From: Actinocatenispora sera
Lineage (GTDB): Bacteria > Actinomycetota > Actinomycetes > Mycobacteriales > Micromonosporaceae
Assembly: GCF_018324685.1 (NCBI RefSeq)
Contig: NZ_AP023354.1
Span: forward strand, 2,852,001 to 2,916,000
Direction of reading: 5' to 3'
Length of the DNA stretch: 64,000 nt
Made by a program: the position numbers and the translations under genes. Of the stretch, positions 34,142 through 41,797 are shown piece by piece; position 1 is the stretch's first letter, and the number at the start of each line of letters is the position of its first letter. The notes beneath the pieces were generated by a model, which was not told the DNA's origin, did not search any database, and worked only from the letters and a program-made list of their open reading frames with translations.

Positions 34142-35529
34142 GCTGGGTAACCCCTTCGGGAGGAGGTGGATTCGGTGCGGCGGAGCCAGATGGCCGCTGC
34201 GGCGGCAAACAGACAGATGCCGACGAGCACGAGGAACGCGGCATGGAATCGCGCGGCGGCCAGGACGAGCACCACAGCCGAGCCCCCGGCGGCGCCGCCC
34301 AGGCGCATGGTGATGTTGGCGAGGGCGGCCGCGTCTCCCAGCTCCTGTGCGGACACCGACGCGTACATCGCCGTCATCGCTGGCATCATCGCCAGCCCGA
34401 GCCCGACACCGCGCACGACGAGCATGGCCTGCACGGCGACCATCGGCGTTCCGGCGCCCATCCACGGCAGTGGCGCGGTGCAGGCCAGCACGATCAGTGC
34501 GCCGACCGAGGCGACGGCGCCGCCACCGTAACGATCGGTGAGCCGGCCGGCAACGAGCATGATCAGTGTCGTACCCGCGCCCATCGGCGCCAGTAGCAGC
34601 CCGGTCGAGAGCGCGCCCCGACCAAGCTGGAGCTGCAACCACAGCGGTACCAGCAGAACCGCGGCGAACATGCTGGCGCCGCCACTGAGCACGGTTGCCA
34701 GGCCCGCCGCCGTCACCGGCCGGACGACAAGGCGTATCCGCAGGACCGGATGCGGAAGGCGGGCCGAGCGTCGGATGAACAGTGCGGTGGCGCCGGCCCC
34801 GATCGCCGCAAGAACGGCCGGCGTTGCCCGACCGCCCGGCGCGGCGAGAGCGGTGAGAGCATACAGCAGCAGCGGCAGCCCCACCGACACCAACACCGCG
34901 CCCTGCCAGTCCATCGGTGGTGGCGTGCCGTGGGCACCGCGCGGCACCAAACGCAGGCCGAGCCCGACCGCGGCGAGACCGATCGGTACGTTGAGCCAGA
35001 ACAGGGCCGGCCATGATGTCCAGGCCAGCAACAGGCCACCGACGCTTGGCCCGACGATCGGCGCGAGCCCCACGACCAGACCCAGTGTGCCCATCATCCG
35101 GCCAAGCCGCGCCGGGCCAACTACTTCGCCGATGAGCGTCTGCCCCGCGACGACGAGGATGCCGGCGGTCACGCCTTGCAGCGCCCGTACCGCAATCAGG
35201 GCAGGGGCGGTCGGGGCCAGTGCGCACAGCGTCGACGTGACGACGAAGCCGCTGAGCGCCCACAGCCACAGCCGCCCGGCGCCAAGTCGCTGTGCCAGCC
35301 ATGGCGTGAACGGCAGCCCCGCCGACAACCCGAGAAGGTACGCGGTGGCCACCCATTGGATCTCGGCCAGCCCGACGCCGAGGCTGTCCTGCATGTGCTG
35401 CAGGCCGACCGCGACGATCGAACCGTCCATGTTGGCCAGGAACCCACCCAGCGCCATGACCGACGCCGCAGCCCACGTTGCCCGGGTGATGGGGGTCGGC
35501 ACTGCGGTCGCTTCGCGTAGCTCGCTCAC
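34138..35529 (-). CDS. DHA2-family MFS efflux transporter
   Basis: This 463-residue membrane protein has about fourteen hydrophobic segments. Motif A-like residues follow the second helix (LAQRLGAGRLWLWALSG), motif C-like glycine/proline pattern GLAPIVGPSVGGLLL is in helix five, and MDGSIVAVGL lies in helix one, as in EmrB/QacA drug:H+ antiporters. It heads a three-gene operon with an FMN reductase and a patatin. The operator-like palindrome at 35547 separates it from the divergent MerR gene. Confidence 0.92.
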   Translation of the reverse strand: MSELREATAVPTPITRATWAAASVMALGGFLANMDGSIVAVGLQHMQDSLGVGLAEIQWVATAYLLGLSAGLPFTPWLAQRLGAGRLWLWALSGFVVTSTLCALAPTAPALIAVRALQGVTAGILVVAGQTLIGEVVGPARLGRMMGTLGLVVGLAPIVGPSVGGLLLAWTSWPALFWLNVPIGLAAVGLGLRLVPRGAHGTPPPMDWQGAVLVSVGLPLLLYALTALAAPGGRATPAVLAAIGAGATALFIRRSARLPHPVLRIRLVVRPVTAAGLATVLSGGASMFAAVLLVPLWLQLQLGRGALSTGLLLAPMGAGTTLIMLVAGRLTDRYGGGAVASVGALIVLACTAPLPWMGAGTPMVAVQAMLVVRGVGLGLAMMPAMTAMYASVSAQELGDAAALANITMRLGGAAGGSAVVLVLAAARFHAAFLVLVGICLFAAAAAIWLRRTESTSSRRGYPA

Positions 35530-35546
35530 GCCCGGTACGGTAGGAG

Positions 35547-35562
35547 TTAAACAAATGTTGAA
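35547..35562. promoter_or_regulatory. MerR-type operator between MFS operon and merR gene
   Basis: TTAAACAAATGTTGAA is an imperfect 16-base palindrome of the form TTnAACAnnTGTTnAA in a locally AT-rich 50-base divergent region. Its size and position fit a MerR dimer controlling both genes. It is assigned by symmetry only. Confidence 0.5.
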
Positions 35563-35579
35563 GTCAAGGGAGTGCGTCG

Positions 35580-35996
35580 ATGACCACGGCCACCCTCGCT
35601 CGCAACGGCGGACAGGCGACCCTGACCGTCAGCGAGCTCGCACACCGCACCGGCGTCGCGCCGTCGGCCATCCGGTTCTACGAGAAGCACCGGCTGGTCG
35701 TCAGCGAACGCACGGCCGGCAACCAACGCCGCTTCTACGAGGCCGAGGAGTGCATCGTCAAGATCATCCGAGTGGCGCAGCGGGTCGGGCTGTCCATTGC
35801 GGAGATCCGCGAGCTCATGGCAGACCTGCCCGAGCGCCGCCGGATCACCATCGACGACTGGTGCGTGCTGCGCCGCGCCCTCGAAAGCGAGGTACGAGCG
35901 CGACTTCAGGCCCTGCACGCAGCGCTTGACGACCTTACCTCCGACCAGAGGCTCTGCGAGATCCCACCAGCCACAACCCACAGGGGTCAACACTGA
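35580..35996 (+). CDS. MerR-family regulator (SoxR-like, no cluster)
   Basis: This 138-residue regulator has the MerR DNA-binding domain (LTVSELAHRTGVAPSAIRFYEKHRLV, then NQRRFYEAEECIVKIIRVAQRVGLSIAEI) and a coiled-coil helix. The region resembles SoxR, but the CxGCxC-type 2Fe-2S site is absent; only scattered Cys residues are seen (C in EECIV, DWCVL, RLCEI). GTCAAGGGAG before ATG 35580 gives a ribosome site. It probably controls the divergent MFS-FMN reductase-patatin operon in response to a drug or oxidant. Confidence 0.9.
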   Translation: MTTATLARNGGQATLTVSELAHRTGVAPSAIRFYEKHRLVVSERTAGNQRRFYEAEECIVKIIRVAQRVGLSIAEIRELMADLPERRRITIDDWCVLRRALESEVRARLQALHAALDDLTSDQRLCEIPPATTHRGQH

Positions 35997-36417
35997 CCGA
36001 CACGGGATTCGCGCCGCCGGCACCCGCCGGCCATCGCCATGGCAGTGGCGGAGGCGGTGATCGGCTGCCGCAAGTCGGGACGCGCCCCGATGAGCCGGCA
36101 CACCGAGACTGCGGCGTTCGACTATCGCAGTGATCCGACTGTGCGGGTGCCATTGGATGCGCACACCGACGGGTGAGCCCGCGGACCCCGGTCACGGACG
36201 GAAGCAGGATCCTGCAGCGCGGCAACTCGTACCGCAACGGGCCCGATGAGTCGACGCCGCGTCTACCGGCGCCGACCGTGCGGGCCGGGCTCGCGCGGGG
36301 CTTCATGCTGGCCCGTCTATCACGCGATCCAGGTGAATGCGTCGCGCTTTGATCTGCTCGCCTGACGAACGCGACACGAGACCCGACTGGGCGGCCCCAG
36401 ACCCGACCCGGCGACCA
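35997..36417. other. Non-coding region, no recognisable gene
   Basis: Some 420 bases separate the MerR gene from a convergent broken hydrolase. A 45-codon frame (36039-36176) exists without ribosome site or known similarity and was not annotated. I see no repeat or RNA structure that stands out. Confidence 0.5.
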
Positions 36418-37205
36418 CTACTGCGTTGCCCGGGGTGTGGTGAGAAAGTCCAGGACCAGTGGGCTGGCATGGGAACGGCACTCCTCGAAGTAGGCATGCC
36501 GGGCCCGATCGATCAGGTGAGCCCGGCGTCCGGAATGCGGTCGGCGAGCAGTGCCGCATTGGCGACCGGGCAGAGCAGGTCCGCGGTGCCGTGCAGGATC
36601 GCGGTCGGCGCGGTGATGTCCGGCAGGAGGTCCCATGCGTCGTGGAGGTGGCTGGCCATCAGATGACGGTGGCGAGCGTAGGTGGGCATGTCGGGGTCGC
36701 CGAGAGTGTCATACGGTCCCGGATGAGCCGCGCGCCACTCAGGGGTGTACATCAACTCCATCAGAGTTTGTCGAGCGGCGCGGGCGTCGGCCTGTGCCAG
36801 GGCTTTGCGGACATCGATGCCGCGTTCGACGCCGTGTGAGCCGCCGGGCGACGTGCAACCGAGTACCAACGCGGCCACCCGGTGCGGGTGCCGAGCCGCG
36901 AGCTGCTGCGCGACGCGGCCTCCCATGGAGGTTCCGTACACGTCGGCCCGATCGATGCTGAGAGCGTCGAGGACCGCGATCACGTCCCGGGCGAAGAGTT
37001 CGGTGCTGTAGGCCTCATCGGGTTTGTCACTCGCGCCGGTGCCGCGGTAGTCCATCGTGACGGTACTGCGGGCGGTGTGAAAGTCGGCTCGAACGCTGTC
37101 CCACCAATGGTGGTTGTTCGCCTGTCCCGACAACAGGACCAGCGGCGCGCCCCTGCCCTGGACCTGGTAGGCGATGCGGACTCCGTCCGGCGTCGTCGCG
37201 TGCAT
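36418..37205 (-). pseudogene. Alpha/beta hydrolase broken by a frameshift
   Basis: ATG 37205 opens a 230-residue frame typical of alpha/beta hydrolases: GRGAPLVLLSGQANNHHWW (oxyanion hole), YGTSMGGRVAQQLA (nucleophile Ser) and LHGTADLLCP (catalytic Asp). It ends at 36513 with IPDAGLT and a stop. In the next frame the sequence continues without gap as LIDRARHAYFEECRSHASPLVLDFL, which is the normal end of the family and contains the catalytic His. A one-base loss near 36515 therefore separates His from the rest. It may be a true mutation or a sequencing error. The gene appears single and is preceded by 213 bases of non-coding DNA. Confidence 0.8.
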
Positions 37206-37418
37206 CGTCGACTCTTTCACTCGCTCAGTGTCCCCCTTGGACAGGCATCGTGCGCGTGCGGTCAAGGGCAGCCGCGTTCGCGACGAAGCCAACACGTCTC
37301 CGCCATCACGCGAGCAGCCGACCTCCCATCAACATCCGGCCCCCTTCTGCGAGAGGCCGCGCAGAACCTGTGGCTGCATGGTCCGGACTGGGACGCACGG
37401 GGCGCTCTCGTCGTTGTC

Positions 37419-38384
37419 TCATGGCAGGAGAAGCGTCTTTCCGGTGATGGTGCGGGACCCGATCGCCGCGTGGGCTTGGGCGGCGTCCTGGAGAGGGAAG
37501 GTCCTCCCGATGGTTGGACGAATGGTTCCCTGAGCGGCGAGGTCGAGGGCACGTTCGGTGAACGAGAACAGTTCATCGGGTGTGGTGCCGATCGCGGCGA
37601 GGGGGATCACCGTGATGTTCTTGGCGGCGGCTGTGGTCGGGTCGATCGTGCCCCAGCTCCCGCCCGCGGCGCCGTGCTGGACGTAGCGCCCGCCGGGGCG
37701 GATGAGCGTGAGCAGTGCAGGGGTGGTCTGGGCGCCGACACCGTCGAAGACGACACTCATCCCGTCCGGTACCGCGGAACGCAGGCGAGTGGTCCAGTCG
37801 TGATCGCGGTAGTTCACGGTGATGTCGGCGCCGAGGGTGCGGGCGTGGTCGAGCTTGTCGCTGCTCCCGGCGAGGGCTGAAACGATCGCACCGGACGCCT
37901 TCGCGAGCTGGACGAGGATGCTGCCCACGCCGCCCGCTGCGGCGGTGATGACGACGGTCTGGCCGGGTCTGATGCCGGCGGCGTGGTGCAGACCGACGGC
38001 GGTGCGGCCGTCAGCGAGCAGAGCGGTCGCGTCGGGGAGGCCGAGCGGTTCGGGGACGCGGTGCAGGTCGGCGGTGCGGGCCAGCGCGAGGCTGGCGTAG
38101 CCGCCGGTGCCTCCGGTGGCGGTGACGACGCGCGCGCCGATCCACGCCGGGTCCACGCCCGGCCCCACGAGATCGATGGAGCCGCCGACACCGTTTCCGG
38201 GGACGACTGGGAACGTCGCGGGCGGGGCGACGGGGCTACCGGCGCGGATCAGCGTGTCGATGAAGGTGGTCGCGACGACCTCGACGGCGACCCGTACTTG
38301 TCCGGGGCCGGGCTCGGGGTCGGGCAGTACGATCGGGTGCAGTACGTCGGGAGCGCCGGGATGGTCGGCGATCACGGCTCTCAT
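37419..38384 (-). CDS. Zinc-independent quinone oxidoreductase (MDR superfamily)
   Basis: This 321-residue medium-chain reductase has the GroES-like N-terminus (VEVVATTFIDTLIRAGS, FPVVPGNGVGG) and the nucleotide-binding motif VITAAAGGVGSILVQLAKASGA. No zinc-binding Cys set is present, so it belongs to the NADPH quinone reductase branch. ATG 38384 overlaps the stop of the MFS gene by four bases. It is the second gene of the MarR-controlled MFS operon and probably helps detoxify the compound that is exported. Confidence 0.92.
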   Translation of the reverse strand: MRAVIADHPGAPDVLHPIVLPDPEPGPGQVRVAVEVVATTFIDTLIRAGSPVAPPATFPVVPGNGVGGSIDLVGPGVDPAWIGARVVTATGGTGGYASLALARTADLHRVPEPLGLPDATALLADGRTAVGLHHAAGIRPGQTVVITAAAGGVGSILVQLAKASGAIVSALAGSSDKLDHARTLGADITVNYRDHDWTTRLRSAVPDGMSVVFDGVGAQTTPALLTLIRPGGRYVQHGAAGGSWGTIDPTTAAAKNITVIPLAAIGTTPDELFSFTERALDLAAQGTIRPTIGRTFPLQDAAQAHAAIGSRTITGKTLLLP

Positions 38385-39814
38385 GTCGTGGTCCTCGTTT
38401 CTGGATGTCGGTCGTCTGTTGCGGGTGGTCCGGCGGGCAGGAACGGCATGATGACGAGGGCGACGCCGAGAAAGCCCAGCGTCCAGGCGAAGGTGCGCTC
38501 GAACGCTGCATCGATCCCGCTGCTGCTTCCAAGGCCGTCGAGGGTGGCGAGGTACCGGTTGAGGATGAGTGCGACGACGACGGTGCCGAACGAGGCGCCC
38601 ACGCGCTGGACGACAGTGAGCAGGCTGGTGGCCCGCGGGATCGAGGCGGGTTCGACATCGCGGTAGCTGGTCGCGGAGACGGCTACACCGATGCCTCCGA
38701 GCCCGGCCCCGAGAGCGACGAGTGCTGCCGACAACACGGTCAGCGATGCGCCGTCGGCGAAGACGAACGTCCCGAGCCCGCTTCCTGCCAGCACGGTGCC
38801 GGTGAGCGCAACGATCCGTGGGCCGGCCAGGTCGGCGTAGCGCCCGGCAACCCACAGTCCGGCCATGAGCCCGAGGCCCTGCGGTGCCAGCAGCCAGCCG
38901 ACCTCGGCCACCGGAAGGCCGCGGGCCTGCTGGTAGAACAGCGGCATGAGCAACATCGGCCCGTACAGGCACGCTCCGGAGAGGAACATCATCATGGTCG
39001 CGACCGAGAACGACGGATAGCGGAACAGTCGCAGATCGAGAAGCGCCCGGTCGCCACGGCGTACGGCATGCAGCACGAATCCGACCTGCAGCACGGCACC
39101 GCCGGCCAGCAGCACGATCGGAACGGCCAACAGGTCACCGATGAGGGACAGGCCGGCCAGGATCGCCACCGTCGCGGGGACCATCAGTAGCGCGCCGATC
39201 CCGTCCAGTGCGCCGGGCCGCTGCACAGGCGCCGGGTGCAGGTGGCGAAAGGCCAGTGCGAGGGCGAGCAGGCACAGTGGCGCGTTCACCAGGAAGATCC
39301 ACCGCCAACCGAGCGAGCCCAGGATGATCCCACCCAACACGGGACCGAGGATCGGGGCGAGCTGGCCGGGAATGCCGATCAGCCCCATGACTCTGCCCAT
39401 CCGGCGGGGACCAGCGGCACGGGCGAGCATCGCCTGCACCAGCGGCAGGATGAGCCCGCCGCCGAGACCCTGCACGACTCGGAAGGCGATCAGGCTCTCG
39501 ATCGACCACGCCAGTCCGCACAGCATCGAGCCGGCCAGAAACAGCAACAGCGTCGCCAGCCATACCCGTCGGGCGCCCCATCGGTCGGTCAGCCAGCCCA
39601 TCATCGGGATCGCCGCGGCCATCGCGAGCAGATACGCGGTCGTGGCCCACTGAGCTGCCCGCACCGTCGTGTCGAACGCCTTGGTCAGATCGGCGATCGC
39701 GACGGCAACGATCGTCGTGTCCAGCAGCGCGACCGACGCGCCGACCAGCAGCACCCCCATCAGACGCAGGAGGGCACGGTCGATCCGGCCCACGTTCGAA
39801 CTGATTGCTGGCAT
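38381..39814 (-). CDS. DHA2-family MFS transporter under MarR control
   Basis: This 477-residue, about fourteen-helix transporter has VALLDTTIVAVAI in helix one, MGWLTDRWGARRVWLATLLLF (motif A), and GIPGQLAPILGPVLGGIIL (motif C of antiporters). ATG 39814 was chosen because a perfect TATAAT on the coding strand (39826-39821) lies just six bases upstream, giving a leaderless transcript; the in-frame ATG 33 bases earlier is upstream of that promoter. The start codon lies inside an operator copy. Efflux substrate unknown. Confidence 0.92.
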   Translation of the reverse strand: MPAISSNVGRIDRALLRLMGVLLVGASVALLDTTIVAVAIADLTKAFDTTVRAAQWATTAYLLAMAAAIPMMGWLTDRWGARRVWLATLLLFLAGSMLCGLAWSIESLIAFRVVQGLGGGLILPLVQAMLARAAGPRRMGRVMGLIGIPGQLAPILGPVLGGIILGSLGWRWIFLVNAPLCLLALALAFRHLHPAPVQRPGALDGIGALLMVPATVAILAGLSLIGDLLAVPIVLLAGGAVLQVGFVLHAVRRGDRALLDLRLFRYPSFSVATMMMFLSGACLYGPMLLMPLFYQQARGLPVAEVGWLLAPQGLGLMAGLWVAGRYADLAGPRIVALTGTVLAGSGLGTFVFADGASLTVLSAALVALGAGLGGIGVAVSATSYRDVEPASIPRATSLLTVVQRVGASFGTVVVALILNRYLATLDGLGSSSGIDAAFERTFAWTLGFLGVALVIMPFLPAGPPATDDRHPETRTTT

Positions 39815-39849
39815 GCCAACATTATACCAATCTTGCTGGCATGCCAACA
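39805..39849. promoter_or_regulatory. Twin MarR operators within divergent leaderless promoters
   Basis: TTGCTGGCATGCCAACA occurs twice (39805-39821 and 39833-39849), 28 bases apart, each centred on the palindrome TGGCATGCCA. Between them on the minus strand is TATAAT, six bases before the MFS ATG. On the plus strand TTGCTG (39833) and TATCCT (39855-39860) are 16 bases apart and end six bases before the marR ATG at 39867. Both transcripts would therefore start at the start codon, and each operator would block polymerase for its gene. Confidence 0.75.
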
Positions 39850-39866
39850 GTCGCTATCCTGTCACC

Positions 39867-40361
39867 ATGGCAAGCCCGACAGACGACCCCGCAGCGGATG
39901 GAGCGCCGCTCCGGCACGTCGGTACCAGCATCGAGGGCGCCCCGGTCGGGTCGCTGCTGTTGCAGGTCGTCCGTGCCCACGCACGAGTGGGCACCGAACT
40001 ACTGAACGAAGCGGGCGTGGCGTCTCCGCACGAGATCGTGCTGCTCTACCTCGACGCACACGGCCCGGTCCCGCAGACCGAACTGGTCCACTACATGGGC
40101 CGCGACCGCTCCACCGTCACCGCGACCCTTCAAGCGATGGAACGCGCCGGCCTCGTCACCCGCACCCCGTCGACAACGGACAAGCGCGCCATGATCGTCC
40201 GACTTGCCAAGAAGGGACGCGACGCCGTTCCTCGCGCCCAGGCCGCATGGCACGAACTGGAACGACGCACCACTCGTACTCTCACTCCGTCGCAGCAAGC
40301 GGACCTGATGACGGCGCTCGCCGCGATACGCGACGCACTCAACGAGGCGCCTGCCAACTAG
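39867..40361 (+). CDS. MarR-family repressor
   Basis: This 164-residue winged-helix regulator has VASPHEIVLLYLDAHGPVPQTELVHYMGRDRSTVTATLQAMERAGLVTRTPSTTDKRAM, here recognised from the GRDRSTVTATL recognition helix and the STTDKRA wing. The ATG lacks a ribosome site and is six bases after a -10 box, so it is probably leaderless. It is divergent from the MFS-quinone reductase operon and very likely represses both through the twin palindromes. Its TAG stop codon uses the first base of the inserted MITE, so the insertion may have changed the last codons. Confidence 0.93.
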   Translation: MASPTDDPAADGAPLRHVGTSIEGAPVGSLLLQVVRAHARVGTELLNEAGVASPHEIVLLYLDAHGPVPQTELVHYMGRDRSTVTATLQAMERAGLVTRTPSTTDKRAMIVRLAKKGRDAVPRAQAAWHELERRTTRTLTPSQQADLMTALAAIRDALNEAPAN

Positions 40362-40526
40362 GGTCTGTTTCGGGGTCCCGCGTGCCGGCTGCGGCGGCCC
40401 CGTTTGCCCGCTCGCGGCGTTGTCGCACAGCCCGTGTGCAAGCCCGGCACACGAACTGCCCTCCGCCTTGCGAGCAGACAAACGGAACTCGCCTCGCTCG
40501 GCCGGGGACTCCGAAACAGACCCTAG
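40358..40526. mobile_element. MITE-like hairpin element with 20+ bp terminal inverted repeats
   Basis: Both ends carry CTAGGGTCTGTTTCGG(G/A)GTCC in opposite orientation, with one mismatch over about 21 bases. The interior is also roughly self-complementary (CCGTTTGCCCGCTCGC on the left against GCGAGCAGACAAACGG on the right; CCCGTGTGC against GCACACGAA), so the whole 169 bases could fold into one long hairpin. The element GGGTCT...AGACCC is flanked by TA on each side, suggesting a TA target duplication as in IS630/Tc1-type elements. There is no coding capacity, so it would need a transposase in trans. Confidence 0.75.
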
Positions 40527-40703
40527 GTCGGTGCGATCGGAGCGTGGAGCGGCGGTAGTCCCGTTGCCGAGCGGCGTCCCGAACAGCGCCTTGGCCGTAG
40601 GCGCGCCTTCGCCGTGGCTCGCTTGCTGGGTGCCACCGTGGCGGTACTGGCCCGCCGCAGGCGACGGCACCGATCGGCCCGACACCTCGCGAGCAGGTGA
40701 GCA

Positions 40704-40739
40704 GTTGCTGCTGTCCCGGGAGCCCGGAACAGCAGCAAC
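40704..40739 (-). terminator. Strong hairpin terminator after nrdB
   Basis: GTTGCTGCTGT and ACAGCAGCAAC form an 11-bp perfect stem, extended inside by CCGGG/CCCGG after one mismatch, with a two-base loop. It starts nine bases after the nrdB stop codon. There is no U-run, as is usual in GC-rich actinomycetes. Confidence 0.8.
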
Positions 40740-40747
40740 GCGGACGA

Positions 40748-41797
40748 TCAGAAGTCGTCGTCGAAGCTCACCGACCCGGCAACTGCCACCTGGTAGGCCG
40801 AGACCCGCCGCTCGAAGAAGTTCGACAGCTCCTGAACGTCCTGCAGTTCCATGAACGCGAACGGGTTGCGGCTGCCGTACATCGGCTCGATGCCGAGCAT
40901 GGCCAGCCGCCGGTCGGCGACGTGCTGGAGGTACTCGCGCATGTGCGTCAGCGACATCCCGGACACGCCTTGTTCCAGCAGGTCGGCCGCGAACTGGACC
41001 TCGCACTCCACGGCCTCGGCGAGCATGTCCTTGACCTGCTGCTGCATCTGGGCGTCGAACAGGTCGGGCTCCTCGGCCCGGACGGTGTCGACCACGTCGA
41101 AGGCGAACGCCATGTGCATCGACTCGTCGCGGAACACCCAGTTGGTGCCCGAAGCGAGGCCGTGCAGAAGGCCGCGGGAGCGCAGGAAGTACACGTAGGC
41201 GAAGGCGCCGTAGAAGAACAGGCCCTCGATGCAGGCGGCGAAGCAGATCACGTTGAGCAGGAACGCGCGCCGGTCCTCGCGGGTCCTGAGTTCCCGCAGC
41301 TGGAAGATGGAGTCGATCCACCGGAAACAGAACTCCGCCTTGCGGGCGATCGACGGGATGTTCTCCACCGCCGCGAACGCCTCGAACCGTTCCTTCTCGT
41401 CCGGTACGTAGGTGTCCAGCAGGTTCAGATAGAACTGAACGTGCACGGCCTCCTCGTACAGCTGCCGCGACAGGTAGAGCCGACCCTCCGGCGAGTTGAC
41501 GTGCTGGTAGAGGTTGAGCACCAGGTTGTTGGCCACGATCGTGTCGCCGGTGGCGAAGAAGGCGACCAGCCGCGACACCAGATGCTGCTCGGCGGGAGAA
41601 AGTTTGGCCAGGTCGGCGAGGTCGGAGTGCAGGTCGACCTCCTCGACCGTCCAGGTGTTCTTGATCGCGTCCTTGAACCGGTCGAAGAAGCGCGGGTAGC
41701 GCATCGGCCGCAGGGTCAGGTCCATGCCAGGGTCGAGCAGCAGGTGCCGTTCCCCGGTGCTGGCACGGGTGCTGGTGGTCTCGGGGTTCGTCGTCAT
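40748..41797 (-). CDS. nrdB: Class Ia ribonucleotide reductase, beta subunit
   Basis: This 349-residue di-iron protein generates the tyrosyl radical used by NrdA. Metal ligands are visible in FATGDTIV (Asp), YEEAVHVQFY (Glu, His and, four residues on, the radical Tyr), CIEGLFF (Glu) and DESMHMAF (Glu, His). The presence of Tyr at the 122-equivalent position marks a class Ia rather than Ic enzyme. The ATG overlaps the nrdA stop by four bases. It depends on oxygen for radical formation, so pairing with a B12 riboswitch makes sense where a B12-dependent class II enzyme is encoded elsewhere. Confidence 0.95.
   Translation of the reverse strand: MTTNPETTSTRASTGERHLLLDPGMDLTLRPMRYPRFFDRFKDAIKNTWTVEEVDLHSDLADLAKLSPAEQHLVSRLVAFFATGDTIVANNLVLNLYQHVNSPEGRLYLSRQLYEEAVHVQFYLNLLDTYVPDEKERFEAFAAVENIPSIARKAEFCFRWIDSIFQLRELRTREDRRAFLLNVICFAACIEGLFFYGAFAYVYFLRSRGLLHGLASGTNWVFRDESMHMAFAFDVVDTVRAEEPDLFDAQMQQQVKDMLAEAVECEVQFAADLLEQGVSGMSLTHMREYLQHVADRRLAMLGIEPMYGSRNPFAFMELQDVQELSNFFERRVSAYQVAVAGSVSFDDDF

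Noticed and set aside
36039-36176. 45-codon open frame
   Set aside because: No ribosome site, no recognisable family, and it lies in a gap between convergent genes.
40527-40703. A second mobile element after the MITE
   Set aside because: Short inverted pieces (CGGTGCGATCGG and CCGATCGG) exist, but there are no clear ends or target duplication.
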